A stretch of DNA of 64,000 nucleotides from Atriophallophorus winterbourni (taxonomy: Eukaryota; Platyhelminthes; Trematoda; Plagiorchiida; Microphallidae). Shown piece after piece: positions 32,401-47,400 of this stretch. The DNA lies in contig JACCGJ010012940.1 of the NCBI GenBank assembly GCA_013407085.1, positions 1 through 64,000 on the forward strand, read 5' to 3'. The translations under genes were made by a program, and so were the position numbers. The notes under the pieces were generated by a model, which ran no database searches, was not told the origin of the DNA, and saw only the letters and a list, made by a program, of their open reading frames with translations. How positions within the stretch are numbered: the first letter of the stretch is position 1; each line of letters starts with the position of its first letter.

Positions 32401-35400
32401 GGAGGTTTTCCAACCAACGATCATAATTCACCAAAGCTGTTGCAGTCCAACGCATAAGCTCTGTGTTCTCCCAAGAAGGGAGTAAATAGATCAGAGACGA
32501 TGAAAACAGGACCATGCAGGCTAAAACTGTTTCAATAAACACATGTTGCTAGATGTACACACCTTGAATGGAGATCCGGCAATATGGAAGTTGCCACCGT
32601 ACTTGATGGAAATTTCGTATGTCCCAGGGAGTGTGGGCACGTAACTGAATGAATAACCCTCGTCATGTTCCTCGGGAATCAGAGTAACTTTGCTCGGGCC
32701 ATCGACAGTCACATTCAACGCACCACTCCCGGCCTTGACTGTGTTTACAAAGAACGTGTTTTTGTGATCTAAAAATAAAATGGCACAACAATTGAGCTCC
32801 TGGAGACTAGAAAGGAATCTGAAAAAGTGAACTGTAAGAGCGAAAAAAAGGGAAAGTGTTATTGTATTCGTATTACCTATCATCAGTAAGATCGTGCGAT
32901 GAATATAGCACAAACCTAGGACAACGATAAGCATAAAATCTATCATGAGAACTTCTCTTCAAACGGGCGTCACGCAAGCAAAGTTATATTTTAAAATCAA
33001 TGTTAACCAAGAATGGTATAGCCAACCTTGGGATGACCTTGGGATCCACACGGTAAATCTGAATAAACCGAGCAAAACAATGAAGCTGGTCAACAAATCC
33101 GAATTCGCACACTCCTCACGACGAGTATCGGGTGATTCATGTGACTTGAAACAAGATGTGAACTTGTAAGCCACTATTGGATCAGGCTGGCACGACCAAC
33201 CTGTTCAATCACATGTGCACACACACACATGTAGATGGGTTAATCCATGAGCTAGAACAAGGATCCGTATTTGTAGGCATTTCCATCACGCAGCCTACGA
33301 CCGGTTTTGTTCCGTTTGCACTCATCAGGTAGAGACATTAGATCAGAACTAATCCGTTTTTAGAGTGTACACCTACACTTACACACCACACACTATCGGT
33401 TTCCGTTGGTTTACCGTCATCGTGTGGAGACAGTCCGAAAACGTTCAGTTAGATTAAAGAAGTGAAAAAGTAGAAAACAAAATAATACTGTGAGCTATTG
33501 TCAATCGTGAGTAGCCATTGCATTATGTTCCGTTAAATATCCTAAACTTACCGACTTTCCCGTGACGCAGACCTTCGCCAGTAGCATAAACCATACCAGG
33601 ATCGGCAGTGTCTCTGCTTATGACCAGTCGGAAAGGTGAACCTTGAATCGGACGGTATGGTGAATCGGGGCCCAATTTGAGATCGGGTTTCCGTGCCATC
33701 GACATCGGAACCGAGTGAACGTGAACCAAATGTGGCCCGCTCTCGGTGGGCATAAAGCGCACTGCGAATTGGTCACGGTCAATCGATTGTACGGTAGCTT
33801 CTTCGATCTGACCAGAAGGACTGTAGACCTTGGCACGGAGCACCTCATCAGGTCTCTCCGCATGATGCACAGTGAACGCGACCGAGCTACCCAGCTGAGA
33901 AAATCAAACAGGATGAACATAACATTATGAAGTTGAAAATACACATAAGCTAACGATAAGTGCACCCTTGACAGGGAAATAAGTCGAAAACAAGCCAATC
34001 TTACCGGCATTTGTCCAGAAGACGGTGCTGGAGATGACATCATCGAACGAGGACCATGTTGGCTGGATTGGAGAGCATACGATGACACGCGATCACGACC
34101 ATCCTTGACGGTAATTCGGAAAGGAGAATGCGGGACATGCTCGTCGTTGAACTTGAGAGAGCACATGTACACTCCAGGGAGCGCAACTTGATATGATATA
34201 AGCGAAGATCCATCTGGTTTTTCCTATATGTGGATATTAAAGTGACGCAGAAAATGAATTATCAAAGTGTATGTAGGTATGAAAGAAATCACAAGCTTGC
34301 ATCCTGGCAAAGTACCACACAGTTAGACTGTTCGTGGGTTAAGATACTGTCGGGTTACCCGAATGTAGACGGATACAAGAAGAAAATGCTAGTACTACGT
34401 CAGTGCATATCAAATTAATACAACAATGGGAAATAAAGCTGCTACAATTGATAGCTATAGCCCCCGTAGGGACCAATATAAATATCGTCGTGGGTGAGCG
34501 CCCATCTAAAAAAAACCATGGTAAACAGTGGTGTATGTAAGAAAATTTTCAAAGGCCAAAACATCTCAAACAGTCGACTGTAAAGAGATCCCATACCTCA
34601 CACTCGATGTCCGCTTTGCTGGGACCTTCGATCGCAACGGCCAGGGTTCCCGCGCCTGCCTCTCTGGTGTAGACTGTGAATTCATTTGGTGTATTAGCTA
34701 CTCCTTCTTGCAAGCCAGAACCGGCCGCGCGCACTTTACCCGCAACACCATCCCTGATGGGTCCGACGGTGAATTGGAAAGGACTTCCTAAACGTGAACA
34801 CGAGATATGAACATGGATCGAATAGGGGTTCAAATCAAAACACGTGCCGAGTGCCGAGAGTAGCTTATTGAAAGAAGCTTAGGAATACTATCTATGCGAA
34901 TCAGGGGTGAGAGCAATTGTTTGGATATTTTCGTCGCTGGCACAACAGTTTTGTAGGGACCAATGACACGAATATGGAAAAAAGCTAGCAATATAAAAAT
35001 GTTATACTTGAATGCCATTGTTATGTAGCGTTAGTGCAATGAAGCAAAGTGTTGCGTACCGGCAAAGTACCGGGTACTTGTCTGTTCGACTGTGTTTAAC
35101 AGAGGGACTTGTTATAGATATGAACACCAATTTTGAATGGGAAGAGTTGGTTTTCTATATGACGATGTCTTAAGCATACCACCAAAATTTGAATCTTTTG
35201 TAAAAGGCGAAACATTAATCCGCGAAATGAGAAGAGAACCAGAGCCATTACGGATTGGATGTGGATGTGAGTCTCGTATATCTCTGATAGCTCATAAAAA
35301 AACTAGGTGAATTTGGGATATATTGCGTGGCCGAGTAAAAGAATTACACAGATCTCTACCTTGTTATAATAAAGAATTTAGATAACAGAAGGCCGAAACT

Positions 35401-38400
35401 AGTTTAGACACGCTTCACTTCTTCGACGGCCTCGTGAAAAAGGTAGCTCGTGATGAGGATGTATAGAAAGCTAATTGAAACCACAAAGGTTATGCCGTAC
35501 AATTCCATCTATCGAAAACTGACATTCAGATACACAGACATTGAAGCTTGTTGTGTACCTTTACGTGGAAGTGTTTAGTGTCGGATTTTCAAAAAATATG
35601 ACACAAATGATCCAAACCTTTGCTATACCTGCTAATACTTATTTTTAATAAATATTCACCTAACGATGTAACACCCTAGCATCAGTTGAAACGCAAAACA
35701 TAGCAAAATGTACAGTTCATCAGCCAAGCAAATTCGCATCTCAAGTATTGTATCACGGTGTCCCGGCCTCGATGATGTGATGCAAAGTGCACCACATACA
35801 CGTGCACTTTCAACAACGTTTTGTTTTCAAGCATTCTTGAGAATAACAACACGAGTATAGTTCTCGTGATAAATCGGTAACAAAAAGGTGATACAAAACA
35901 AATCTTACTTCACAAAGTGCACGGCAAGGTGAAAAACAAAAACGAAACCCAGTCTGAAAACGTGACGACCGATATACTATCGGACACTATCAGCGTGTAC
36001 TATGCAACAAAGAAATAATGATGAAGATTTCCGAGTACTTTCAAGTGGAGTTCTTTTGCAGGAGTACAATGTGTTTTCACGTGAGAAGCAGTTGCAACCA
36101 AACTACATTATGAGTACTTGTGTGTTAATGTAACCAGGACGTATGAATGTGAACCCGCGATAAAAAGAAACAGACGTACCAGGAATATTGATACCCTTGT
36201 GCTTCACGCGGACCAGATGCTCACCCATTTCTTGCGGGACAAACTTGATATTGTAATGATCTGATTCGATGGGAACCAATTCACAAGGGACGAGTTGACC
36301 CGATGGAGCCATGACCGAAGCGGTCATGTCACGTGGATTTGTATCTAATCGGTTAGAATCAAACAACATGATTCGTTAGCAGTTGTGATGTATCCGAAAC
36401 AGGATAGGTCGTTATATTGAGAGCACAGTTTAATAGTATGGTATGATGGAATGAAAGCACAACCATGATCCAGGCAAAGTGCCGCACAGTCAGAGACTGT
36501 ACGTGGTTGATACTACTGTCAGGTTACCCAGGCCTAGACAGATATGAGATGGGGAAATAGAAATGGTAGTGAGACTCCAGCGTGTTTCAGCATGCCACTC
36601 ACTACCGTTGGCCGCACAGCACAGAAATGCTACACGATTGCACATTCGTACCCGTAGGGGAGTAGCCAGCAGGAACACGACCTGAGAGATTCGTCTACAC
36701 GCAAGTGGTTATCGATAAGTTGCGTATTAATCAGAGGAATGATGGGTTCATTGATGTTTTTGTTAACCACTAGACAACTATGCGTGGTTAGAAAAAAGGT
36801 TGAACTCGAAATGATCATCACCGAAACGGTAAATACCATATGTTATTCGTCTCCTTCGGTCGATGTCGGCAATTGATATAAATCATAAGCGCATGATGGT
36901 TTCATGCTCCACAACCTATTCGAATGACTAAACAGCCCGATTCGGGACATTAAAAACCGTGTTTAACGCGACAGCAATCGGACATCATCATTTGCCTTCA
37001 GTTGTTCTGAAGGAGAAGCTGTTCAACACAAATGCCGCAACATTAATTTAGCATTGTTGAAAGGTTCACAAATTCGTAGCTGGTGGTATTCGTTTGGTGA
37101 GTCTAAAACACTGAACGTGAAACAATAACAACCGGTAATCATTTTGCCCGGAAGCAGTCGAGTGACCGGTTCAAAAACCCGAGAATGCCAAATAACAAAA
37201 GTAGAACTGTGAGTCTGATTCGAAACACTGTCGCGGTCATCAAACATGTGCGAGTGTTGGAATCTACTCGACAGTGAACACCAAGTGTGTACGCACACCG
37301 ACGACACGCACGAGGCAGCGAATAATCGATCGATAAGTAACGCTTTTATGCGCGTCGATGAAAGAACACTGTTGCATATCAAAGATGACAGTTGCAAGAG
37401 TTTGTTGAGATTTCGTTCAAATTCCACAGGGAGAGGTGAGAAACCCCTGCGCCGAGGTCATCAATCTATATAGGTGTTCTATGATTGCATTGTATCAAAT
37501 AGACTTTTCGGGAAAATATCCTGTCAAGTTGAGGAAGAGCTGATAATATGAATGATTGTATGCGAGTGCCTGTGGTATATAGTGTCACAGACGAGAGCAA
37601 GCACTTAAGTGAGACGGAATAACCACAAGCGACCCTGAAATAGACACTTATAAAGGGCTTTCAGGGACTACCAGGCGAAAAACGATGGTGTTATAGAAAC
37701 GTTGGGTTGCTAGAAACGTTGGGTTGCTCAGGAAGATAAATAAGAAATCGAATAGCATGAAAATGCAACAACGATACTGTAATCTTGCTATACGAAGTGA
37801 CTAACCAGCAACACGCAGGCTCATCTCACAACGACTGCCAACCGTGGTTACGGAAGTAGCTTCCCGATGGCGCGTGATTCGTTCCGTTATCTTAGATGAC
37901 GCATCTCCTTCAATACTCACATAAAATGGACTGTTCGGCACATCAGCATCCGCGTATTTGACCTTGATAACGTAAATTCCTGGTTCGGTTGGAGTGTATG
38001 AAACGGAACAGGTGCCGTTCAGATTGTCCTGGCATTCCATTTCCGGTTTGCTGGGACCCTCAATCGTCAAGCTCAAACCAGCATACCCTGAAAGAGGTAA
38101 GGTTGAGTAAAAGCTCTATGACACAAAGGTTGATGTATAGGGCACTGAAGGTATGTCGTACCAGCGTCTCGTGTATCTACAGTAAAGAGATTCGGTTGAT
38201 TGACTTTTCCACTTATTAGACCCTGACCAGTGACACGGACCCTCGACGGATCTCCGAGCTCTTTCTCCGAAATGAATATACGGAATGGACTTTCGGCGAT
38301 GTGTCGACCAGCTTGATAGACGCTTATCAAGTGTTCTCCCACTTCTTTCGGGGTGAAAGAGATGCCTGAAAGCAAGCGAAGCCGAGTAAACACGGGATCT

Positions 38401-41400
38401 CGCATTATGGCAAAAATGATACTTGAACAAGCAAAGTTACTCACTTAATCGGTTATTTGGAAGTTGCTTCAACACACACGATTCTTCTCTTCCGGTTGAT
38501 GACACAACACTAGCAGTTAAGGTTGTAATATCCTCTGCCATAGCGTCCAGAGCAATATTGCTTTGCGCGCCCATATTCAAATGAGTACTTTGCATAGGAT
38601 CACCTGATCAATAGATAAATGGGATAAATTACCAAGTAAGCGGGTCATCAATCACGCCGAAAATTGCAAGCGCTACGCATGTAATACAACATGGTTATTA
38701 GTTCACCAACGAAATCGTTTTATATCACACGGTAAATTTGTATAATGACATCTAACGGAAACGACAACAACGAAGCAACATTTGGAAAAAACTACACAAA
38801 ACAAGTAAACCAAAGCAAGCATGTAGCGCCACCTCGCAACGATTTGTGCAACGCCTCGAACGTGAACACAATGGACGACGAAAATGGGCACGTACCTTTG
38901 AATATGACTGAAGTCTGAGGACCTGTACGGTCGATGAAAAAATAAGCGACCAAACCGCGGTCGAGTAATTCGTGAATAAACGGGACATGGTGGCTGGGTT
39001 ACGTGATCGAGGAATTAAGATGCACACATCATGTGCTTACCAGTTATTTTGGCCACAAATGGAGATCCCGGAATGTGTTGATCCAGAAATTTGATGGTGA
39101 TTGTGTATCGACCCGGAACCAATGGAAGATAACTAACATCGCAGGTGCCGTCTTTGTTTTCTTTGCAACTGATTTCAGCTTTCGATGGCCCTTCCACCGA
39201 GAGGGACAAACCACCTGGAAACACGGGAAACAAAGTTTATCTCTATCTGATCAATCGTTTTGGTTGCTCCTTAACTGAGACGTTGGAACCTTGGGTGAAG
39301 AAATATTGAACGTGTGGAACCATCAGTCGAACGAATGATGCCGTAGCGGTGAAAAATAACAAGGAAATCTGTTTCTATTCAACCCACAATACCGATACCA
39401 GCAAGTTTCTCGTAGATTACTTCATTTATGCAACTGTATAGAACTTGTTACAGACGTTATATGCTTAACCATGTACCGGAGATCAAAACAAGTCTACGAA
39501 CACATTTGTTCCAAAAAAATTTATCAATATTAAGTTGCTGCAGAACATTTCGATTCATAGGACGGATTCATGTTTTATAGGATAAGAAGCAATAATAAAT
39601 CAAAAGTTACCGTGAATTTATCCTAAAAGCATTCTGTATTTTATAATATATCTGTGAGCATATATAGAGTTGGAGACTAATAGAATAATTTTATTGAAAA
39701 CAGTAATCAAACTGACCCCCTCCGGCTTCTTGAGCCATGATCGTGAATTCGGCGGGTATATTGGTTGTGCCGTGGCTCAAGCCAGGGCCATATGCAGTGA
39801 CACGTCCGGTATTCAAACTGTCCACATAGAAACGATAAGGACTGCCTTGCAATGGCATCGAACCACCCGAACTCCCAGGGCGGATGCAATTGACGTGAAG
39901 CTCGTGCATGCCTTGTTCCGACGGGTTGTATGCAACGCTTATGGTATTATCATTATTGATGATTGGTATCACAGTCTCTTGAGCGCCGGACGGTTTAAGC
40001 ACCAATGCTGAAACGAGGTGAGAGAGAGAAACACAAGTTAGTTCCGAGTACTCAACTGGAGGGGGGATAGTTATGGAATAGTAAGATCGATCAACTAACC
40101 TTCGATTTCAGCTTCACCTTTGGGCGCGGGTAAACGGAATTCCACTGGACGATAAGCTGGCGTTTCGTTTTGCTTCAAGTGGGAGTAGAGAAATGGATCA
40201 ATATGAATGCAAAGCAGGATTCAAATATCTTTTTTACAAAAAACTCACCATTCGAGATTCAAATTCAGATTTTGATACGATCTAGAAGAAATTGGGAAAT
40301 ATGAGAATATAAAAGATTATCATCATCAGTGAAACGCAGAGAACCTAACATCGAAAACAATGTATCGATTTATTAATGATTGTAGTTGTACAGCATCAAC
40401 GAAACGGTGTTTATCAGGCATTCAAGCCAATCAAATTGAAAGCGTAATATAAGTGTTATTCAATTAGTATAATTATAATCTTTCGTACGACAAGCCAGCT
40501 CGACTAGCTAGTTAGCAAAGTCAATTTAGTACAGTTTTGACAGTACAAAAGTACTGCACAATTGAACCTCAGTGCATACGACTCACTAGCAAACGTTCCA
40601 CTATCTATGACAGCACTACGCAAACGGTTGTTCGAATGCGATAACGAGTGCGGTTTGTCTGTGATTAATGTTGGAATATGCGTTACATTGAGAGGTCACA
40701 CTATGCTTAATAAGTGACATTCAAAGAATGTATGGTATGATTGTATGAAAGCACAAGCTTGATCCAGGCAAAGTCCCGTACAGCCAGAGACTTTACGTGG
40801 GCTAAGATACTGTCAGATTGCCCAGGCCTAGACAGATATGAGAACGCAAAAAGAACAGGAAATGGTAGTGAGACTCCAGCCTGTTTCACCATGCAACGCA
40901 CTACCTCTGGCCAATCAATTTAGCGCGGTGTTAGCCGAACAGCAAAAAGTACTGCATGATTGCACATCCGTATGGTTTGTAGGAATTGACACGCGCTAGA
41001 ACGGTGCTAAAATTACTTTAACAAGGCTTTCAGGGATGCAAATTAATGACCGTGGGTATCATCCGACTGACCCCGAATAGGCGGACAGTCAATGCAGATT
41101 GTGAAACGGATTAGAAAACAGAAATTGGTTTCCGATTCAACTGGTTTAACATCGCTCCAAACGCACACAAAATAAACACACCAAAATTTTGGGCACTGAC
41201 CTTTTGTCCAAATTCTCCTCCAGGAATCAATTGACCCCCGAAGCGCAACTCCATTGCTAGGTCGCCAAGTTGCTTGGGCTTGTAGTACACACTGACTGTG
41301 CCATCTTTGTTGTCCACCGTTTCGACGGGGAGCAAAGTAGCTGCCTCGTTGGAGTTTCTTGCGGGTTGGATGGCTTGACATGTTAGGCGAGCACTCTCGT

Positions 41401-44400
41401 CACCACGCGTGATGACGGTAATCACTTGTTCTTCGTCTACTTGTACAAACGACGGAACTTCGCCTGTAATTCAGTGTTACAAGGAAAAAATTGCCATTAA
41501 GCCAGAACCTAGAGGATCTATGGTTAAACAGTATAAAGCTAAAAGCAAGACATGTTGACAAGTTTATCCTGAGAAACTGGCCAGGGGATATTGTTTAACC
41601 CTAACAACGTTCAAGAAGTTATCCGATAGAAATCGTAATTGTACGCGAGATCATCTTTTTTCGTTTTGGTATGATAAGCGTATCACCACATAATTAGCAG
41701 GACGTAGTGATCTAGCAGTGCTCTGAGTGAATTAGTTTAGACGGTCATGGAACTTTTAATCGAACTTTGCTAATGTATGCAAGATATTGGAACGCCGCAT
41801 CCTAGGCGTTGTCGTTAGACAAACAGTTTACACGTTAGAGTGAAAGTGAAAATGAGAGCACAACAAATTAAGGAATGGGTATCCGAAAAGTATGTTTCGT
41901 AGGTGGGAACGGTCAAAATCGTGTTAACAATTCACAGCTAACTAATTGGCATATCAACATGAAGAGGATGCCCAAACCTGGATAGTTGATAAATCACCAA
42001 AACTATGGGTGCAACCGTCGATAAGAAATTCCAATGGACAAACAAGCGACAAATTGAAACTGTTTCACATTTAAAAATGTCAGCTCAAAAATGCTTATGC
42101 CTGAAAAAGGCCACTCAAAATCGAAAATCTACCGGAATAGCAAACTATATAAATAGCATACACAAACACAAAATATCAACTCCACTACGCAGATTGATTT
42201 GGGATAGATTCACTGTACGTGATTTCCTTCATTTGCAAGTTAAAATAACTCTAACAAACTTGTGAGTTGGCTAACTTGATGTAGTGCATCGAAGAAGAAG
42301 AAGAAGAAGGAACCATATGTACCTTTGATGGCGCACAGATGTGCCTGTCCAGCTGGCAAGCACTCGACGGTGAATGGGCTATTTTCAACTTCCACACCAG
42401 CAAACATCACGTGAATGGTATGTGGTCCGGTCAGATAGGGTTCGTAAGTGCACATGAGTAGCCCGGTATCAGTGACGTCTCCGGAGGCTAGACTGGTGAC
42501 CGAAGGAACAACCCCATTCGTAATAACCGATTCACTATCAACTCCGACGGGAACAACACGCACGGGAATCGATTGTCCTTTAGGATCCTGTATGAAACGC
42601 CAAACGATTAGATTTCAACGTGATTGCATACAATCTGTGCAGATGACGGACCATAGATTATAAACGACTTACGGAAAGCGCTAAAGTTAAATCACCCATG
42701 CCAGCTTCTCTTGCATCCACCGTGAACGTCACAGGAAAACTTGCCGTAATGGGGCCCTCCACCCCTTTGCCGGAAACTCGAACGCGTTCCGGTTCACATG
42801 CTTTGCGAACCTGTACTGTGTAAGGAGAGCCAGGGACATGTTTCCCGTCATACAATACCGCAATTTTGCACGGACCCTCTGCTTCAGGAGTGAATGTGAT
42901 CTTTTGGTACGGTTGTGGTTGTGTGAGATCCTTCCCAGCACCAGTACCAAGGGGTTGGATGTGCGCTGGGCGCATCTGAGCCCCAGGTTTCGGGGTGTAC
43001 ATCACCTGAAAGGAACGAAAAAAGTAGACAAGAGTTAGTTGCTTGTGTTTCGTGGTCATTGACTTAAATAAACGGGTAGTTAAAATGCAGTAGGCTAAAG
43101 GCATTCAAAGTCACACGGCTTCACATTAGAAAAGACTCTCTTAGGACATAAAACAATGCGCGCTGTGTGTAAAACGCCTGAGGCATAACATCATTTATGT
43201 GTCAATGTGATTTATGAGCTAATAAAATCGAACCAGAATTCATTAACATTAGCTGGATGAGTCAGTGAAACGGTGAGGGACAACGTAACCACTAGAGACT
43301 TATGCAAATCAGACTAACCTGTAGATCTGCATCACCAGCCTTTTTCGTTTCCACCGTGAAGTAAGCAGGCCAGCCAGCACGCAGCGAACCAGACTCCAAA
43401 CCCGGACCGTAACAATGCACTTGACTGGGGTCCACTTTCGAACGAACATCAACATAAAAGGGACCGCCTGCAAGTACAAGCAAAACAGATTCGGATTACG
43501 CTGCCACTAGATCAGTGAAGTTAATAGGAATGTTGATCTGAATAAATGCTTTCATATAAATAGATTATGCAGCACTGTTACTGAGTGAGAGAGAGGAATA
43601 ACACTTAGCTATATGCTACACGAGATGGTTGCAGCGAATCGATGGATATGCCGTATAACACAATTAAAATGAATCCAATAAAAACATAAAACATCGGCAA
43701 AAGAATCGTTGAGTCACATGGGTGAGACGTAAGCTAAAAACATTTAGATGTAAACCAAATGAATGACGTTTTGAGTCAGGTGTTTATTCACCATTAAGGG
43801 AAATTATTTTAAGCACTTATACGAACGAACGTCATTGGAACCATTTGGATTGTGGTGACACGTAAGACGCAAATTATTCCAATAACGCCAATAAACACAC
43901 TGCTATATAATGGTATATGAAGGAATCACAAATGACAAATGCTGACAGATTAGCTCGATTGAGTACTCGGTGCGCACACTAAGGGTCACGCACGCTAATG
44001 TTTATCCGTTGTAGAACCGGACGCCAAATTGTGGAGATATCAGCCCCTTCCACCTTACTGACTGCATTCTTACCGGCCTTTGTTATCTAAACCGCCTTAT
44101 CGTGAAGTCCTTCCCTGTAAGGCTTCACACCCGCCTTATCACTTCTACGTTATCAAGATCAACGCCGTGACCTGTGTCCAGCACGTGTTCAGCAAGTGCT
44201 GAATCTCTAATCAGTGATTGATATTCCCTCGGATGCAATAAAATTCGATGATTTATACGCAAAATTAAAAAAAAAATTATCCAGACAAATCTGCAACAAG
44301 CGATTAGCATATAACACGCGCATGGCACCACAGAGTGCAAATCAGCAACTGCAATAATCGATACCGTATTCTACGGCACGAAATTCCAATATCTACTTCC

Positions 44401-47400
44401 TCAGAACAACAAAATACGTGCAGCTCTATTGTACTTGACCGCATTCCACAATTCAATATTGCTTTGTTCTTCACTTGTTTTGTGGTCTTATGGTTTGTTG
44501 TGTGACCTATTTTCACGTTGCCAATGAATAATATCGGCTTTCTTTGGTGAAAAAAACAAATTTTTGAAAGAAGCATATTTCTTTAGCAGGCAGAATCGCT
44601 AACAAAAGAAAAACGTGTAAAAGAAGCCTCTGATTATTTCGGAAACTCTTATCATCAGGATGCAGAATCGCTGGATCGAAATGGGCCAATTGTTGCTCTG
44701 AGAAGCTCTGTGAAACAGCTCTCAAAGCCTTGTGAACAAGAAACAGATCGAGATTGTTGGGATTCACCTAAAAGGGTATTTATCAAAAATACACATGTTT
44801 TGATTTGCGTAATTCATCCATTAGACAAATCGCAAAATCAAAGGGATTTTTATTTATGAAAAAAGTTTCAACCAGTTTCGACATGACCTATTGGTAGGCA
44901 GACAATTAATGTTTCATTCCTTATCAGACCGTTTAGGCCGATAGGGAAAGGACTGCAGCAGTTCACTGCCATCTCACTGGCTGTTATCTCAATCCAGGCA
45001 TAGTCGATAGCTTGGCTTGCCACGGCAATTTTTGTGTGCTGGCGTGTGTCGACGACGAGATCTCACAAAGGGTGTAGCGTTTGTTAACCTTCGCCACTTA
45101 TGGTAACGGTGCGAAGCTTCTGCGTAATAAACGTGTGGCAAACACAAATTTCGTTCGGCTAAACTCTGGAAACATTATTCGCAGTCGATTAGTCAGGATC
45201 TATGGAATAAAATACATCAGACCACTAATCAGATATGGAAATAAATTACCTCGGCTAGTCAATTGGCCACATTCGTTCGATGTCGACCATGGACGTACAT
45301 CACATATTACATACTCTGCAGCGATTCGAATGATTAACCAGTTCGATTCGAGAGGAACAATCTCTTTCGAAGCGCGCACGGATCATTTAAGAACTATGTT
45401 GTCACAATACAGATTTAAATAAGGCTATTTGCTAGCGTTCCTCTTGTAGACATCGTCCAGGGAGGTCAGTAGACTTGCTCTTAAAGGCAATACATTTAGG
45501 ATCGATGGATCAGGCCAGCTAGAGACAGCAACCCACTTGAGGGACAACGACAGATGCCGAGACCTCATTATCGTGCTGGATATCAGATTTAGGAAATTCT
45601 TAAAGTATATTAAGGAAAAAAACATCTGACTGGTGCACAGCACCTGATTTCAAATCTGATATTCATGCTCAGTTCAGTGTCTCGAAGCAAGTCCATATGG
45701 GAAATCGTCTGATCTAATGTCAAGGATTCGGGTCAGAGTTAATATGGGGAAGTGTATACTTTTACTAAACAGAAATGAAAATAGAAAATATATAAGATGC
45801 TACCGCAACTCTTCTGTGACGTGTGTTATAAGAGTTCACTGGTTAACCGGCACTGACCTCACGCTTGGTTACAATTTGATACGTTTCGTTCAATCATCAA
45901 GTGACAGATTTAAAAAGCGAGGTCTTTGTGGAAAGTGAAATTGATTGACAGTACTCATTAGCAAAATATTGCAAGAGAGTAGACAGTTGTATTTGTAACA
46001 GCAAACCCAAGTCAGTGAAACTTCCCTTGGGTCACAACTAGTCCTTTCTATTTGTAAGTAAAATTATACACAGCAATCCATTTTAATTATGCTTTGCCCA
46101 TTATACATATGTGTTATTATTACTAACTCATTCGTTTATTCAATCATTCATAACTCAAGTCACAGTGCTCACATCGGATCTCAAAATAAGCGGGCGTGTT
46201 AGATTACAAACCAACTTACCAGGAACTTCAGTGTCGTTAAAGTGAACGAAAATCGTGTGTGGGCCAGCTTCGGTTGGAGTGTAGGTGACGGTACACGTAC
46301 CGTCCCGATTGTCTCGGCAACTGATGGGCGCTTCACTTGGCCCCTCGACAGACAAACCAAGACCCCCTTGGCCGACGCCAGTCAGATCGACGGTGAATTC
46401 TGCTTCGACACCGGGGCACAAATGGGCTCCATTTTCAAGCCCAGGTCCATAGACTTTAACTCGACTAGGATCGCAACCAGGCACCACTTGGACGTTGAAA
46501 GGGCTATTTGCAATGGGAACACCTTCATAGGATATTTCGATCCGATGAAGACCTTCAAAAGGATAAATGCATCAAGTGTGAGAGTAGAATGTAAATGGGA
46601 ATCGCAGAATTAGCAACTCATGGCAAGGATTCCGGGTTTCGAAGATCGTCTATGCAACACAAACATATGTTTGAAAGAATTGTTGTTTCAGTACATGGGC
46701 ACAGAAGCACTGAGTCTAAGTTTAATTAAAAGTAGCGGTGGTGTTTAGGAGTGAAAAAAAGCAAACCTCATGAAATTGGGTTGCGCGAAAAATTCACTTC
46801 ACCTTACACAACGATGCGTAAACATTAGCATGCAACATATGGAACAAACCTTCTTCAATGGGCGTATAACTGCACAAATAGGTTCCGTTTTTCTTGTTCA
46901 CAACTTGACAAGCGAGCCGCTCGTTTCCCGGGTCGACTAGTACTGCAGTTAACTGTCCGTTACCTTTAGGGTCAATGGACGAGGCGTCGACTTTAAATTT
47001 GACGTACGAAGATACGTAAACCTCTGGAACGAAAGAAAGATAATATTTCGAGGATGATATAATGGATGAGGATATTAGAAAAAGAAACAACTACAGAATT
47101 ATCTATGGAAGAAATAAGCAGATAGGCTCTTGCGAGATTTTAGTGGGATCCAGCAATCGTTTAGTGTCAATTCAAGCTACCACTTAATCACGTTATCTGT
47201 GCTGACTGTCCTGCATGGTCTGCGTTTATACGCAAGGAGCTCTAGCCGATTGGTATCAAATATATTCTCAGGACAATCACTACTTGATCCGTTTTAATCA
47301 TCGTTCAATACATTTCGGACTGGAAATAAAGTTTCTTAATCCATCTTCAATATTCAGAGAAATAAAACAGATTGTTTTACGTATCGAGAAGTGCTTCAGA

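Noticed and set aside
33840..33870. CUGAUGAG on the minus strand in filamin exon 30
   Set aside because: Coding sequence for 'PDEVLRAK'; no GAAA block or stem follows.
44513..44767. 84-codon minus-strand frame after a TTTTAG acceptor in filamin intron 15
   Set aside because: In the phase required after exon 15 it stops after 36 codons, and exon 16 gives a perfect continuation of repeat 8. No motif recognised in the longer frame.
45081..45643. Plus-strand frame of 113 codons and following stretch as a LINE
   Set aside because: A vague LINE-like flavour only; no catalytic or conserved motif could be placed.
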